DNA from: Closterium sp. NIES-65
Lineage: Eukaryota > Streptophyta > Zygnematophyceae > Desmidiales > Closteriaceae
Assembly: GCA_948144175.1 (NCBI GenBank)
Contig: CANXME010001290.1
Span: forward strand, 262,501-326,500
Reading direction: 5' to 3'
Length of the DNA stretch: 64,000 nucleotides
The position numbers and the translations under genes were made by a program. The notes under the pieces are model-generated. The model was not told the DNA's origin and searched no databases. It saw only the letters and a program-made list of their open reading frames with translations. Shown one piece after another: positions 54,930 through 64,000 of the stretch (the stretch's first letter is position 1; the number at the start of each line of letters is the position of its first letter).

Positions 54930-57201
54930 GTTCAACTTCTCAGACTCCCATGGAACTAGGGACCGGTGCACGTCCGGATGTATCACACCTCCGCATCTTT
55001 AGTACACCCGTCTTGGTCCTCATTCCTTCCCAACGGCGTTCTAAGCTCGACGACCGAAGCACGGCCGACATCATGGTTGGATATGGTCATCTTGACGTCA
55101 CCAAAGCTTACCGCATCTATATCCCATCTCAGCACCGTGTCATTCTTTCTCGTGATGTCATCTTCATGGTGCCCTCTGCACCACCTTCCGACGACTCTCG
55201 AGACCCTCCATCGTCGTCTCCACCCACATCCTCCTCACTACCTCCTCCACACCCTACTTCCTTGGCCCCCACCTCCCCTCCCTCTCCTTCCCCCATCATA
55301 CCCTCCTCCGCCAACCCTCACCCACAATTTTCCAAACCTGCCCGCACCAGCCACATCTTCTCCTCCTCCATTGTTTTCCAACCTTCCTCTGCCCTCGACG
55401 CCGCACGACTTTCACCTTCCATCCTTCTCTCCTCCCTCTTCGCCTCCTCCTCCCCATTGCACGACTCGCTCCTCACCACCATCCTCTTCAGCTCTTCATG
55501 ATCCTTCTCTTTTCTCCTTGCTCAAGGTCTTACCATCCCCTTCCGAGCCCATTGACTTCACTCTTCCTCCTCTTTCCAACACCTCCGCCAATCCTGCCCT
55601 TCATCATCATTACGAACCTCAAACCATTCATGAGGCTCGTACCGGTCCTGATGCTGCTGAATGGATCAAGGCTGCTGATGTGGAACTTGCTACTGATGTG
55701 GAACTTGCTGCCCTGCACGCTAATGACACCTACAGCATTGTTCCTCGACCACCCAAGTGCAAGCCGATTCCATGCAAATGGATTTTCAAGGTCAAGGAGA
55801 ATGCTGATGGTTCTATTGAACACCGCAAAGCCCGCCTTGTTGTCAAAGGCTTCAAGCAACGTGATGGTGTTGATTTTCATGACACCTTTGCCCCTACAGT
55901 CCGCTTCACCACCCTCCGCTTGTTTCTCACCATAGCTGCCGCCTTCAACCTGGACGTCCATCAGCTGGACATCTCCAACGCCTTCCTCAACGGCACCCTT
56001 GATGAGATTCTCTACATGATGCAGCCTCTCGGTTATGAACTTACGGCGGTCCGTGGTGTTGAGCAAGTTTGTCTTTTGCACAAACCGCTGTACGGGTTGA
56101 AGCAAGCACCGCGATGCTCGTACCGCAAGCTTCGTGAGGAGCTTGCTGCCTTTCACCTCTTTGCTGCTCGTGCGGACCCCGGCCTCTTCATTGCTCCTCC
56201 TCGCTCACCCTATCGGCCTACGGCTGCATTCTTCTTCATGCTTCTCGTCTATGTTGACGACCTCATCATTCTCTCCTCCTCCTCCTCTCTTCTTGCCTCA
56301 TTCAAGCATGCCCTTTCATCTCGCTTCAAACTTCGTGACCTCGGACCTCTTTCCTACTACCTTGGCTTTCACATCTCTCGTGATCGAACTTCCTGTACTC
56401 TCCACCTTCATCAATCCAAATTCATCACCTCCATTCTAGACACCTACTCATTCTCTCCACTAAACCCCGCTGCCACTCCCATGGACACAAAGTTTCAGCC
56501 ACCCGTGACTTCCTCCCCGCACTCCTCCTCCTTCCCTTACACCTCGTTTGTCGGATCCATCATGTATGCCATGGTGGGGACCCATCCCGACCTCGCATAT
56601 AGCGCTGGAGTTCTTGCTCGTCACCTTCACGATTGGTCTACTCCTCACGTCTCGGCTGCCAAGCGCATTGGGCTCCCTCCCTTGGGCTTCTCCTTGGTGG
56701 CATTCCCGACACCCTCGAACTTCATGGCTGGTGTGACGCCTCTTGGGGACCGGAGGGGGAGCTGCGTCGCTTCATTACGTGCTACTTGTTCTTCCTCGGT
56801 CCGTCGCTCATCTCTTGGCAGTCCAAACGCCAAGCTGTTGTTGCTACCTCTTCCTATGAAGCTGAATATTACTCTTTGGGCGCCGCGGTGCTCGAGGCAT
56901 TATGGCTTCGTTCCCTCCTTACTGCAGTTGGACTTCCCCCAACCGGCCCCACCCGTACCGTATCTCGTGTGACAACAACAGTGCCATCATTCTCGCCAAG
57001 GACGATGGCGTCTTTCATCCCAAGGCCAAGCACATCGACATCAAGCACCATTTCATTCGCGATCATGTTGCCGACCACTCCGTCACCCTTCACTATGTTC
57101 CTACTCAAGACAACCTCGCTGACATTGGCACCAAGCCTTTGCCCCGTGACCCTTTTCTTCGCATCCGTGGTCTTCTCGGTCTCACCCATGTTTCCTCTTG
57201 A
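54930..57201 (+). pseudogene. Pol pseudogene of element 9 (integrase end, RT, RNase H)
   Basis: The integrase C-terminal part reads GTGARPDVSHLRIF, KLDDRSTADIMVGY and HRVILSRDVIF. A Pro/Ser-rich linker with a frameshift leads into reverse transcriptase (KWIFKVKENADGSIEHRKAR, LDISNAFLNG, LLVYVDDLIIL). The frame shifts near 56660 (after AAKRI) into RNase H (WCDASWGPEGE, SSYEAEYYSLG). It shifts again near 56960 to the end (SCDNNSAIILAKDD, ADIGTKPLPRDPF). An 18-bp duplication (GATGTGGAACTTGCTACT) at about 55676-55710 repeats DVELAT in the protein. Confidence 0.85.
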
Positions 57202-57235
57202 AGAACCCTACCCCGGGGACATCCTTGAGGGGGGG

Positions 57236-57720
57236 TGTTGTGCAAGCAAGAATGTCCTAGTGGGTAGATTATCACCTTTGGTCTTAGAGGTCGTGGGTTC
57301 AACTCTCAGCAGCTGCATTCTCTCTTCTCATTATGCCCAACATGACATTCCCACACTCACCCACAGTGAAGTGTGGTCACAGTTGGCTTTGCCATCTGTC
57401 CACTCATCCCATACTCTCCTTGCTGATCCCTATGGTGTGTCACATGCTGCCATGTAGGCTGTTGTTCCAGCCTGGACCACATGTGCAACATGTGGCCTCA
57501 GTTGCTAGCTTGGCAAGGTTGGCTGGCCTTGCCCTCAGCTTTGAGGTGCTGCAGCTAGCCTCAAGAGTTCAGCCACATATATGTGGCTTCCCACTTGTCT
57601 AGAAATCATCCTTGGCAAAGAACATTGCTCTAGCCTCTCAGGCTTGTACCATCTTCTTACTAAGAATATATTGTTCTTCTCTCATTGTGCCTTAACTTCA
57701 CCGATCCTCATTCTACAACA
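57236..57720 (+). repeat. 3' LTR of element 9 (485 bp) with tRNA-like boxes
   Basis: Follows the purine tract GAGGGGGG, starts TGTTGTGCAAGC and ends TTCTACAACA. Near its start it has TGTCCTAGTGG (57253-57263), 10 of 11 matches to the A box, and GGTTCAACTCT (57296-57306), close to the B box, 32 bases apart. The text around the B box (GGTCGTGGGTTC) resembles the T-arm side of plant tRNA-Lys. It also has a palindrome CCACATGT gca ACATGTGG. Confidence 0.8.
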
Positions 57721-57875
57721 GGTTTGAACCTCTCTCTCATTTCATCACGACCAACTCACCTACCCACTCATGGATTTAGCCCTTATAAATTGATCATGCC
57801 TTCCAAGTTTATGCCACCAAGACAAGGATTTGGGCCTCTCCTCTCATCACGTCCAACTCACTCACCCCCACACAG

Positions 57876-57947
57876 GGGTCTCAACTCCAACTCTTTCAAA
57901 GGCTCCATTCCCGACTACTTCTACTGGATCGATGCACTCACATACCT
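57876..57947 (+). CDS. LRR gene exon j
   Basis: 72 bp after CCACACAG, donor GTAAGAGG. Core NSNSFKGSIPDYFYWIDALT. Reading phase as in the array; more diverged at the variable positions. Confidence 0.8.
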
Positions 57948-58141
57948 GTAAGAGGCACCCTGGGTTTTCTCTTTCTATGTGCATATCATCACTGCTGGCC
58001 AAGGTGCATAACATGTTATTTTCCCCGTTTTTTTTCTTCCAGGCTCTTTCTGTAACAAAACGTTTTCATAACAAACGACTAATTTGGTGGGAAGAAAGCA
58101 CCTACTACTTTTCTTGTTAGGTTTCTAACCTGCTGTTGTAC

Positions 58142-58912
58142 TAGACAAGACATGAGCAACTGGCGAACTCAAACGTGTTTTGAGTCGAAAATGCCGAACA
58201 TGTCTTGCAACCGAACCGAACATCAAACATTTTTGTAGGTTTAAGGGTGTTCGATGTTCGTTTTGCAGGGGCGAACATTTCACAGATTTCTCGAACATCA
58301 CCATGTTCGAGGCGAACCCGAAGATGTTCGGTTCGTAAATGGGGTTTCCCTAAGTCATCCTAGACATTGCTAGGCTGGGGAGCCTAGTGAAAAAAAAAAA
58401 AGACACAATATCGGTGGGAGAATGACGGGAAACACAATCGGTGTATTGTGGTTGGGTTTTTCTTCCTGGGCTGATGGGAAACACAATCGGTGGGGTGCGA
58501 GAATGGTTTCAATATTTCGCATTTCGCACGTTCGAATTGATCTGCATTGGACTCTATTCGCGACGGCGATTTCGCAAAATTTGCCCAACCAGCCAGCCCA
58601 TCCATCCCACCCAAAACCGGCAGTACCACAATGCACCTCCTAAATCGAACCAGGCCTCATACACAAAACTAACGCAAGCAAAAACACACACTCACTTCAC
58701 ACGCTAATCTACTCCCGCTACTACGCTATACCTAATCCGCACACTACATCCAACTCTGAGGAATATATACAACCAGTACGCCAGCTTGGCATGCTATTTT
58801 AGACCCGAACACTTTACTGTTCAATGTTCGTCATACCATGCAAAAAAAGGCGCGACGAACCGAACATGTTCGAGTCGAATTGAACAGGCGTTTGAGTTTT
58901 TGCTCATGTCTA
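58142..58912. mobile_element. non-autonomous hAT-like element (771 bp)
   Basis: Ends are inverted: TAGACA then AGACATGAGCAA at left, and TTGCTCATGTCTA at right. The flanking 8-mers TGTTGTAC and TGTTGTTC (7 of 8 equal) fit a hAT target duplication. Both subterminal regions are rich in CGAACATGTTCG-like palindromes. No transposase frame. Confidence 0.7.
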
Positions 58913-60300
58913 TGTTGTTCCATAGGCGTTTGTTTTGTAAGTACAATGAGGTAGCTGTTTGAAGTGTTGGTGATGCACCAGACTAGGGGATGCTGTGAAG
59001 CTTTTTTATGGTTATTTCAACATATGAGTATGTATGTGTTACAAATAAACGTATATATTTTGTTTTCCCCAAAAGATACCATCAAACTACGTTGAGTAAG
59101 ACGCTTAGGAAGGAGACGTAGACGCACGCGAAGACGCAGGCCGGTCGGCGGATCTTTTTTGGGCTACCCTGAAAAAAAAAAAAAACAAAAAAAACACGGA
59201 AACAATGGTTACCAAACGAAAAAAAAAAGGGGGTTGGATACGTTTTCTATCATGGCCACAAACGGAAACATGCAAGAAAGTTTTCGTCCTCTTCCTCCTA
59301 CTGACTTTCGCCATCAACGTTGGCCCTTTTATCAAACTGAAATCATATTTTGGAACTGACTAAAACCGGTTAGAACGACGGCTTTTACCATACTGCTTTT
59401 ACGGGTGTTTTTTTAAAACAAACAAACAAAAAACTCTGCATGCCCACTCCTCCCCCCCTCTGCTGTCTGCATCACTTTGTCACTCCTCAATCGTCCATGC
59501 TGCATCGACCTTTTGGTAAGACAAGGGCAACGAGGCGAGTAAAAAACTCGACTCGTTTTTATTACTCGTTTTAGGCGAGTAACGAGTAGGGCAAATCGCA
59601 TATTTTTCTCGTCCGAGGCGAAGTGAGTAATGCTCTCGAGTAAAAAATACTCGCCTTTTACTTGTGTTTTCATTGAGTAATTGTGATCTCGCGAGTACAG
59701 ATTGTACTCGCGATTAATTTGATACTCCTCTTGTCCTGATCCCCGCAGCAGTGGGTGTGTGTGAAGAATCAACATTTCTAGATCTGGCGGATCATTTCAG
59801 TACAACCCGCCAGCCTACTAGATCTGGCGTTTTAGATCGTGCACGGCCATTATGCAACCAATTAGAGGCCAACTATGTAAATCTATCTATGTAGATCTAG
59901 TCTAGCAATCAACTAACGTTTTATATCTGCTTTTGTAGATCGTCCTGGACTACTATTAGTCAAGCGAAATTAGGTAACTTGCACGCATGTAATAACTCGT
60001 TAAAAACACTTTATTACGGTTCCAAGTGGTCTTTGGTTCTAAAGAAACGTCGTTTTAGACGGTCGTTATCAAACTAGCGGGGCACCAAACCATGGGACCA
60101 TAACTAAGCAGGACGAAGGGGAAGTTGGGTAATAATTATCAAGTTCTGCACATAGTTGTTAGCCCTTCCTTGCATGTTGCCCTTTGTGGCCATGATTGTG
60201 AAAGTATTCAACCATTTTTTCTTTCCTTCTTTATTTGTGACCTGGGTTCTCAAGCAAAAGAACAGCTGATTTTTTTTATATGATCGTAAATAACGGACTG
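58913..60300. other. intron of the LRR gene with further insertions, no exon seen
   Basis: LRR intron text is recognisable at about 59430-59510 (GCATGCCCACTCCTCC). From about 59515 to 59730 there is a block of inverted GAGTAA/ACTCG motifs, probably another hAT-like end. Poly-A runs lie near 59171-59230. No LRR exon or other gene is found. Confidence 0.45.
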
Positions 60301-60352
60301 TATTTTACGAGCCTCTCGTCTCATCATGTCCAACTCACTCAACCCTACACAG

Positions 60353-60424
60353 TGATCTCAGCTCCAACTCCCTCAACGGCTCCATTCCCGACAGCATCTC
60401 TGTGCTTGTGGCACTCGCATCTCT
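60353..60424 (+). CDS. LRR gene exon k
   Basis: 72 bp after CTACACAG, donor GTAAGAGG. Core SSNSLNGSIPDSISVLVALA. Intron sequence around it differs more from the array than exons a-h do from each other. Confidence 0.83.
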
Positions 60425-60627
60425 GTAAGAGGTGCACTGGGTTTGCTCCACCTGCAGAACTCAAATCTGCAACTACAGAGTCAATCTTTGCAATCTCTGT
60501 CATTCCTGTGCACCCGCTTGCCTTGCAATAGCCCTTAAGTGATCAATCATTCTAAGTCCCTGCCACCCTTTGTGGATAGGCTTCTGAGCCTCTCGCCTCA
60601 CCACGTCCAACTCCCTCACCCACACAG

Positions 60628-60699
60628 GGATCTGAGCTCTAACTCCCTCACCGGCTCCATTCCCGACAGCATCTCTGTGCTCAAAGCACTCGCATCTCT
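60628..60699 (+). CDS. LRR gene exon l
   Basis: 72 bp, donor GTAAGAGG. Core SSNSLTGSIPDSISVLKALA. The intron before it is only about 200 bp. Confidence 0.85.
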
Positions 60700-61089
60700 G
60701 TAAGAGGCACACTGGGTTTGCTCCACCTGTGTGCTGCTCTGTCCACCGGGTGCTGCATGCCATGTGCGCATCACTGCTGGCACTCCTCCACTGCCCATGC
60801 ACTCAACACACTGGTTCCATCCGTTGCCGTTTGCATCCATTTGCCACTCCTTGTTCTGCCCTACTGCACCAACCTACTTGCTGTACTTCATTGAACCTAC
60901 GTGTTGTTTTGAACTCATTCCCGCCAGTACAGAATCTCAACCTGTACAATCTCGATCTCTTCTCTGCATCTGTTTGCCTTGCTGATGCTCCTGATTAATC
61001 AATCCTTCCAAGTTCCAGCCACCCTATGTAAACGGGGTGTGAGCCTCTCGTCTCATCATGTCCGAATCACTCAACTCAACCCCACACAG

Positions 61090-61161
61090 GAATCTCAGCT
61101 CTAACTATCTCGCAGGCTCCATTCCCAGCAGCATCTCCGCACTCACGGTAGTCACATACCT
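61090..61161 (+). CDS. LRR gene exon m
   Basis: 72 bp, donor GTGAGTGG. Core SSNYLAGSIPSSISALTVVT. Confidence 0.82.
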
Positions 61162-61550
61162 GTGAGTGGCACACTGTTCTTCCTGTGGGCTGCTCTGTTC
61201 ACTGGTAACTGGTTGCTGCATTCCATGTGCGCATCACTGCCGGCACTCCTCCACTGCCCATGCACTCTGTACGGCCACACTGCACCCCCTCTGGTGTCTT
61301 CAGCACATTGCTCCTTTATTTTTTTAATTCAAATTCCTGCTCTTGTCAATTAACTGAAATGTTTACTGCTTCGGCAAAACTCAATACTGCAACTACAGAG
61401 TCAATCTTTGCAATCTCTGTCATTCCTGTGCACCCGCTTTCCTTGCAATAGCCCTTCCAAAGTGATCAATCATTTTAAGTACCTGCCACCCTTTGTGGAC
61501 AGGCTTCTGAGCCTCTCGCCTCACCACGTCCAACTCCCTCACCCACACAG

Positions 61551-61622
61551 GGATCTGAGCTCTAACTCCCTCACCGGCTCCATTCCCAACAGCATCTCGG
61601 AACTCTTATATCTCGGGACACT
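61551..61622 (+). CDS. LRR gene exon n
   Basis: 72 bp, donor GTAAGCCG. Core SSNSLTGSIPNSISELLYLG. Confidence 0.83.
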
Positions 61623-61819
61623 GTAAGCCGCACACTGGGTTTGCTCCACCTGCGTGCTGCTCTGTCCACTGGGTGCTGCATGCCATGTGCGCATCACTGC
61701 TGACACTCCTCCACTGCCCATGCTCTCTGCATGCCCACTCCTCCCCTCCTCTGCACGCTGAATCGCATTGTGACTTCATGTTCATCCCTGCTGTTGTACT
61801 TCAGATTCTCCTTTTGTTC

Positions 61820-61977
61820 CTGAATTGGCAGAACTCAAATCCCTGAATTGGCAGAACTCAAATCCTTGAATTGGCAGAACTCAAATCCCTGAATCGGCAG
61901 AACTCAAATCCCTGAATTGGCAGAACTTAAATCCCTGAATTGGCAGAACTCAAATCCCTGAATCGGCAGAACTCAAA
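61820..61977 (+). repeat. minisatellite, 23-bp unit, about 7 copies
   Basis: Unit CTGAATTGGCAGAACTCAAATCC with single-base variants, inside an LRR gene intron. The GGCAGAACTCA core is normal intron sequence of this gene, so the repeat grew from local sequence. Confidence 0.92.
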
Positions 61978-62244
61978 ACTACGATTACTGATTCTCAACC
62001 TCAGCAATTTCATTCAGTCCTCTGCATTTGGTTGTTTTGCTATTACAATTTCGAACCAATCAATCCTTATAAGTTCCAGCCACTGCATCTTTCCTACCTG
62101 CTAAACCAACCATCTGGCTGGTCTTGATTGAATTCACGCTTTCGTTGCTTTAGCAAAACTTATAAGTGCTACACAATTTTAACCTTGTGTATTCAACTGC
62201 TCCTCTAGATGTCCATACTAATCATGTCATGCTCTTCTGTACAG

Positions 62245-62316
62245 GGATGTGCACCAAAATGAACTTTCCGGAATCATTCCAGCCACACTTGGGAGTCTTG
62301 CTCAATTGGACTACCT
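62245..62316 (+). CDS. LRR gene exon o
   Basis: 72 bp after CTGTACAG, donor GTAAGCTG. Core HQNELSGIIPATLGSLAQLD. This is the most diverged LRR and the only one with SG.IPATLGSL, like non-amplified repeats of plant LRR receptors. The gene must continue beyond; its next exons are not visible before the copia element at the right. Confidence 0.8.
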
Positions 62317-62740
62317 GTAAGCTGCGTAGCTTTTCTGCATGTCTTGTGCACATCACTGTTGTCTGGCATTCCTCACTTTTTATGTGCTCGCGTATCCACT
62401 GCGTACCGGACCTCTCCCAAGAAACATTCAGTGTATATATGCTAGCGTATCATATCCAAACAGCGTGCATTCCAACTTAGCCTCCACTGGCGACAATGCA
62501 GACCCGAGCCGCTTGCGACGCTGCTGCAGAGCTGCACCTCCAACACAACGCCTTTGGTGGGAAGTAAAGGCTCCCCACTACAACGATTGTCGGCACCATG
62601 TGGCAAACGAACGGGTGCTCGTCATGCCCCTCGTGTAGGTGCAGTGCAGCATGGTACAGGCATATCGCCTCATCCGTCGCTGTTATCTTCGCGGCCACCT
62701 CTCCCTTAAGTAATCCGTAGCGTTTTGCTTGTTAGAGGTG
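62317..62740. other. LRR intron with a hAT-like terminus
   Basis: The intron runs to about 62395. Then GTATATATGCTAGCGTATCA and GCATTCCAACTTAG (ending 62479) resemble the right terminal motif of the hAT family. No left partner nearby. No gene seen in 62480-62740. Confidence 0.4.
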
Positions 62741-64000
62741 TGCCCTCCAACCGAAGAAATCGTGGCGCTCCCCGCTCTCGCCCTCTCAGCCCCCAGAATC
62801 ATAGAACTTAGGCTTAGAAGCGATACAATAGTAGTGAGCTCAAAGCTCTTTAAGTACATCAGGAATGAGCAAGGTTGGGATGAGGAGGGAATCAGGGGGC
62901 AATCCTAGGGAATCAAGGGTAATCCCAAGGCAATCTCCAATTGGAGTGTTGGAGATTGCTTGGAGATTACAGTTGGGTTTGGTTGGGATGTGGGTGTACA
63001 CCCAACCAAACACAAAGTGCAAACTACACTAAACTAGGATACAAAAGTACAAGTACAAAATGTGAGATTGAGGGCTAACACCAACACCCCCCCATAGTCG
63101 TCAATCGAACTCATGGCGGAGAAAGAGGAGTGCAGAGCCCCATGGTGCCTAGGAGGCGGTGGTGGGGAACCTTCCCAAGGGGCTTGGTGAACAGATCAGC
63201 TAGGTTGCAGTCAGATGCAACGTATTCCACTTTCAGCTGCTTCTGTTGGACAAGGTCACGGATGAAGAAGTGCCGAAGTTCAATATGCATGGTGCGGGTG
63301 TGATACACAGGGTCTTGAGAGATGTGGATGGTACTCTGGTTGTCACATTAGAGGGTGGGGGCGGACTGTGGGAAACCAAGCTCCCGGAGTAGGATGGTGA
63401 GCCAACGGGCCTCCTGAGCAGCCATGGTGCCTGCGTAGAGCTCTGCCTCACATGAGGAGAGGGAGACTGCAGACGACCTGGTGGAGCGCCAACTGACAAT
63501 TCCGCTCCCAAGGGTGAAGCAGTACCCCTGAGAGGAGCGCCGGTCGGTCTGGTCATCGGCCGAGCGGAGTCGGTGTAACCTTCCAGGCGAGGAGGGGAGA
63601 GCCCACCGAGTGTGAGGACGTGAGACTTGGTGCCCTGAAGATAGCGCAGCACCCGCTTGGCTGCCTTCCAGTGAAGATCAGTGAAGCGTCCAGGGGCCAC
63701 GTAGCGAGAGAGGACACTGACAGGATAGGCCAGGTCTGTTCGGGTGCACATCATGGCGTACATGAGGGACCCAACAAGCTCCGGGTATGGCTCTGAGCAG
63801 GCCTCTGGTGTGGGTACAGCTGGAGCTGTGAGGAGGTGTTGTAGCGGCAGCGGGGTGGCAACAGGTGTGCATAGCTCCATCTCAAACCGCTTGAGCACAT
63901 TGTTGATGTAGAACTCCTGGGAGAGTGAAATGGTGCGAGCCTTGCGATCACGAGTGATCTCCATCCCCAGGTAGTGCTTGAGGTCACCGAGGTCCTTCAT
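62741..64000 (-). mobile_element. Ty1/copia element 10, 3' part
   Basis: Minus-strand copia element entering from the right edge. A purine tract (GGGGGGG on the minus strand, 63087-63093) precedes an LTR whose inner border is at 63086 (minus-strand start TGTTGGTGTTAGCC). The outer LTR border is uncertain; a TG at about 62741 is one candidate. Confidence 0.7.
63111..64000 (-). pseudogene. Pol pseudogene of element 10 (RT end, RNase H)
   Basis: From the right edge: MKDLGDLKHYLGMEITRDRK (end of reverse transcriptase), YPELVGSLMYAMMCTRTDLA, then EGYTDSA, where a small deletion shifts the frame. RNase H continues in another frame (SSCEAELYAG, AAQEARW). A TAA replaces the codon before CDNQST. The C-terminal frame ends HIELRHFFIRDLVQQKQ, ADLFTKPLGKVPHHR at 63111. 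Confidence 0.85.

Larger units (their letters stand above)
54929..57720 (+). mobile_element. Ty1/copia element 9 (third family), 5' truncated
   Basis: Starts inside integrase at the hAT border and contains the integrase end, reverse transcriptase, RNase H, a purine tract and a 485-bp 3' LTR (57236-57720). LRR intron sequence resumes right after the LTR. Sequence and codon usage differ clearly from the two other copia families here. Confidence 0.85.

Overview
This is nuclear DNA of a plant-lineage eukaryote. The only host gene I can recognise has 72-bp exons that each encode one plant-type leucine-rich repeat (motif NSLTGSIPDSIS). The transposons are also of plant type: Ty1/copia, a TRIM and hAT. 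High GC, pervasive short tandem repeats and very large copia Gag glycine runs make me favour a streptophyte green alga. I cannot prove the species from the sequence.

Layout. 1-913: 3' end of a copia element (element 1). 914-13510: a nest of one GC-rich copia family with roughly 0.9-1.1 kb LTRs (elements 2, 3 and 4). Element 3 sits inside the LTR of element 2, element 1 sits inside the pol of element 2, and a TTAA-flanked MITE sits inside the gag of element 4. 13511-15772: copia protease remnant and unassigned sequence. 15773-24303: complete copia element 5 (137-bp LTRs, TSD TACTC) carrying a 1007-bp solo LTR of the other family in its pol. 25442-32765: complete but decayed copia element 6 (TSD TTTGG). 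33350-33724: a 375-bp TRIM with 141-bp LTRs. 33952-41303: complete, young copia element 7 with identical LTRs (TSD GTAAA).

42319-62740 is the body of one LRR gene on the + strand. It starts as a tandem array of eight LRR exons at about 490-bp spacing. Seven more exons follow, separated by transposons lodged in introns: three non-autonomous hAT-like elements, a decayed hAT transposase copy, an element of the long-LTR copia family (element 8), a hAT transposase gene with one stop codon, and a third copia family (element 9). The window ends in a tenth copia element on the - strand (from about 62741).

Elements 1, 5, 6 and 7 belong to one clade: short LTRs of about 130 bp, PBS TGGTATAGAGC, a long repeat-rich leader, and (in 5-7) a glycine-rich Gag with an unusual extended zinc knuckle. 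Elements 2, 3, 4 and 8 and the solo LTR form a second clade with a canonical CCHC knuckle. Almost no element is intact; element 7 comes closest, broken only by a one-base frameshift between gag and pol.

Most notable: the TRIM carries perfect Pol III A-box and B-box matches across its LTR/primer-site junction; the LTR of element 9 carries a similarly spaced pair; the copia leaders share a hairpin with compensatory base changes; and the LRR exon array looks recently amplified in two-exon steps.
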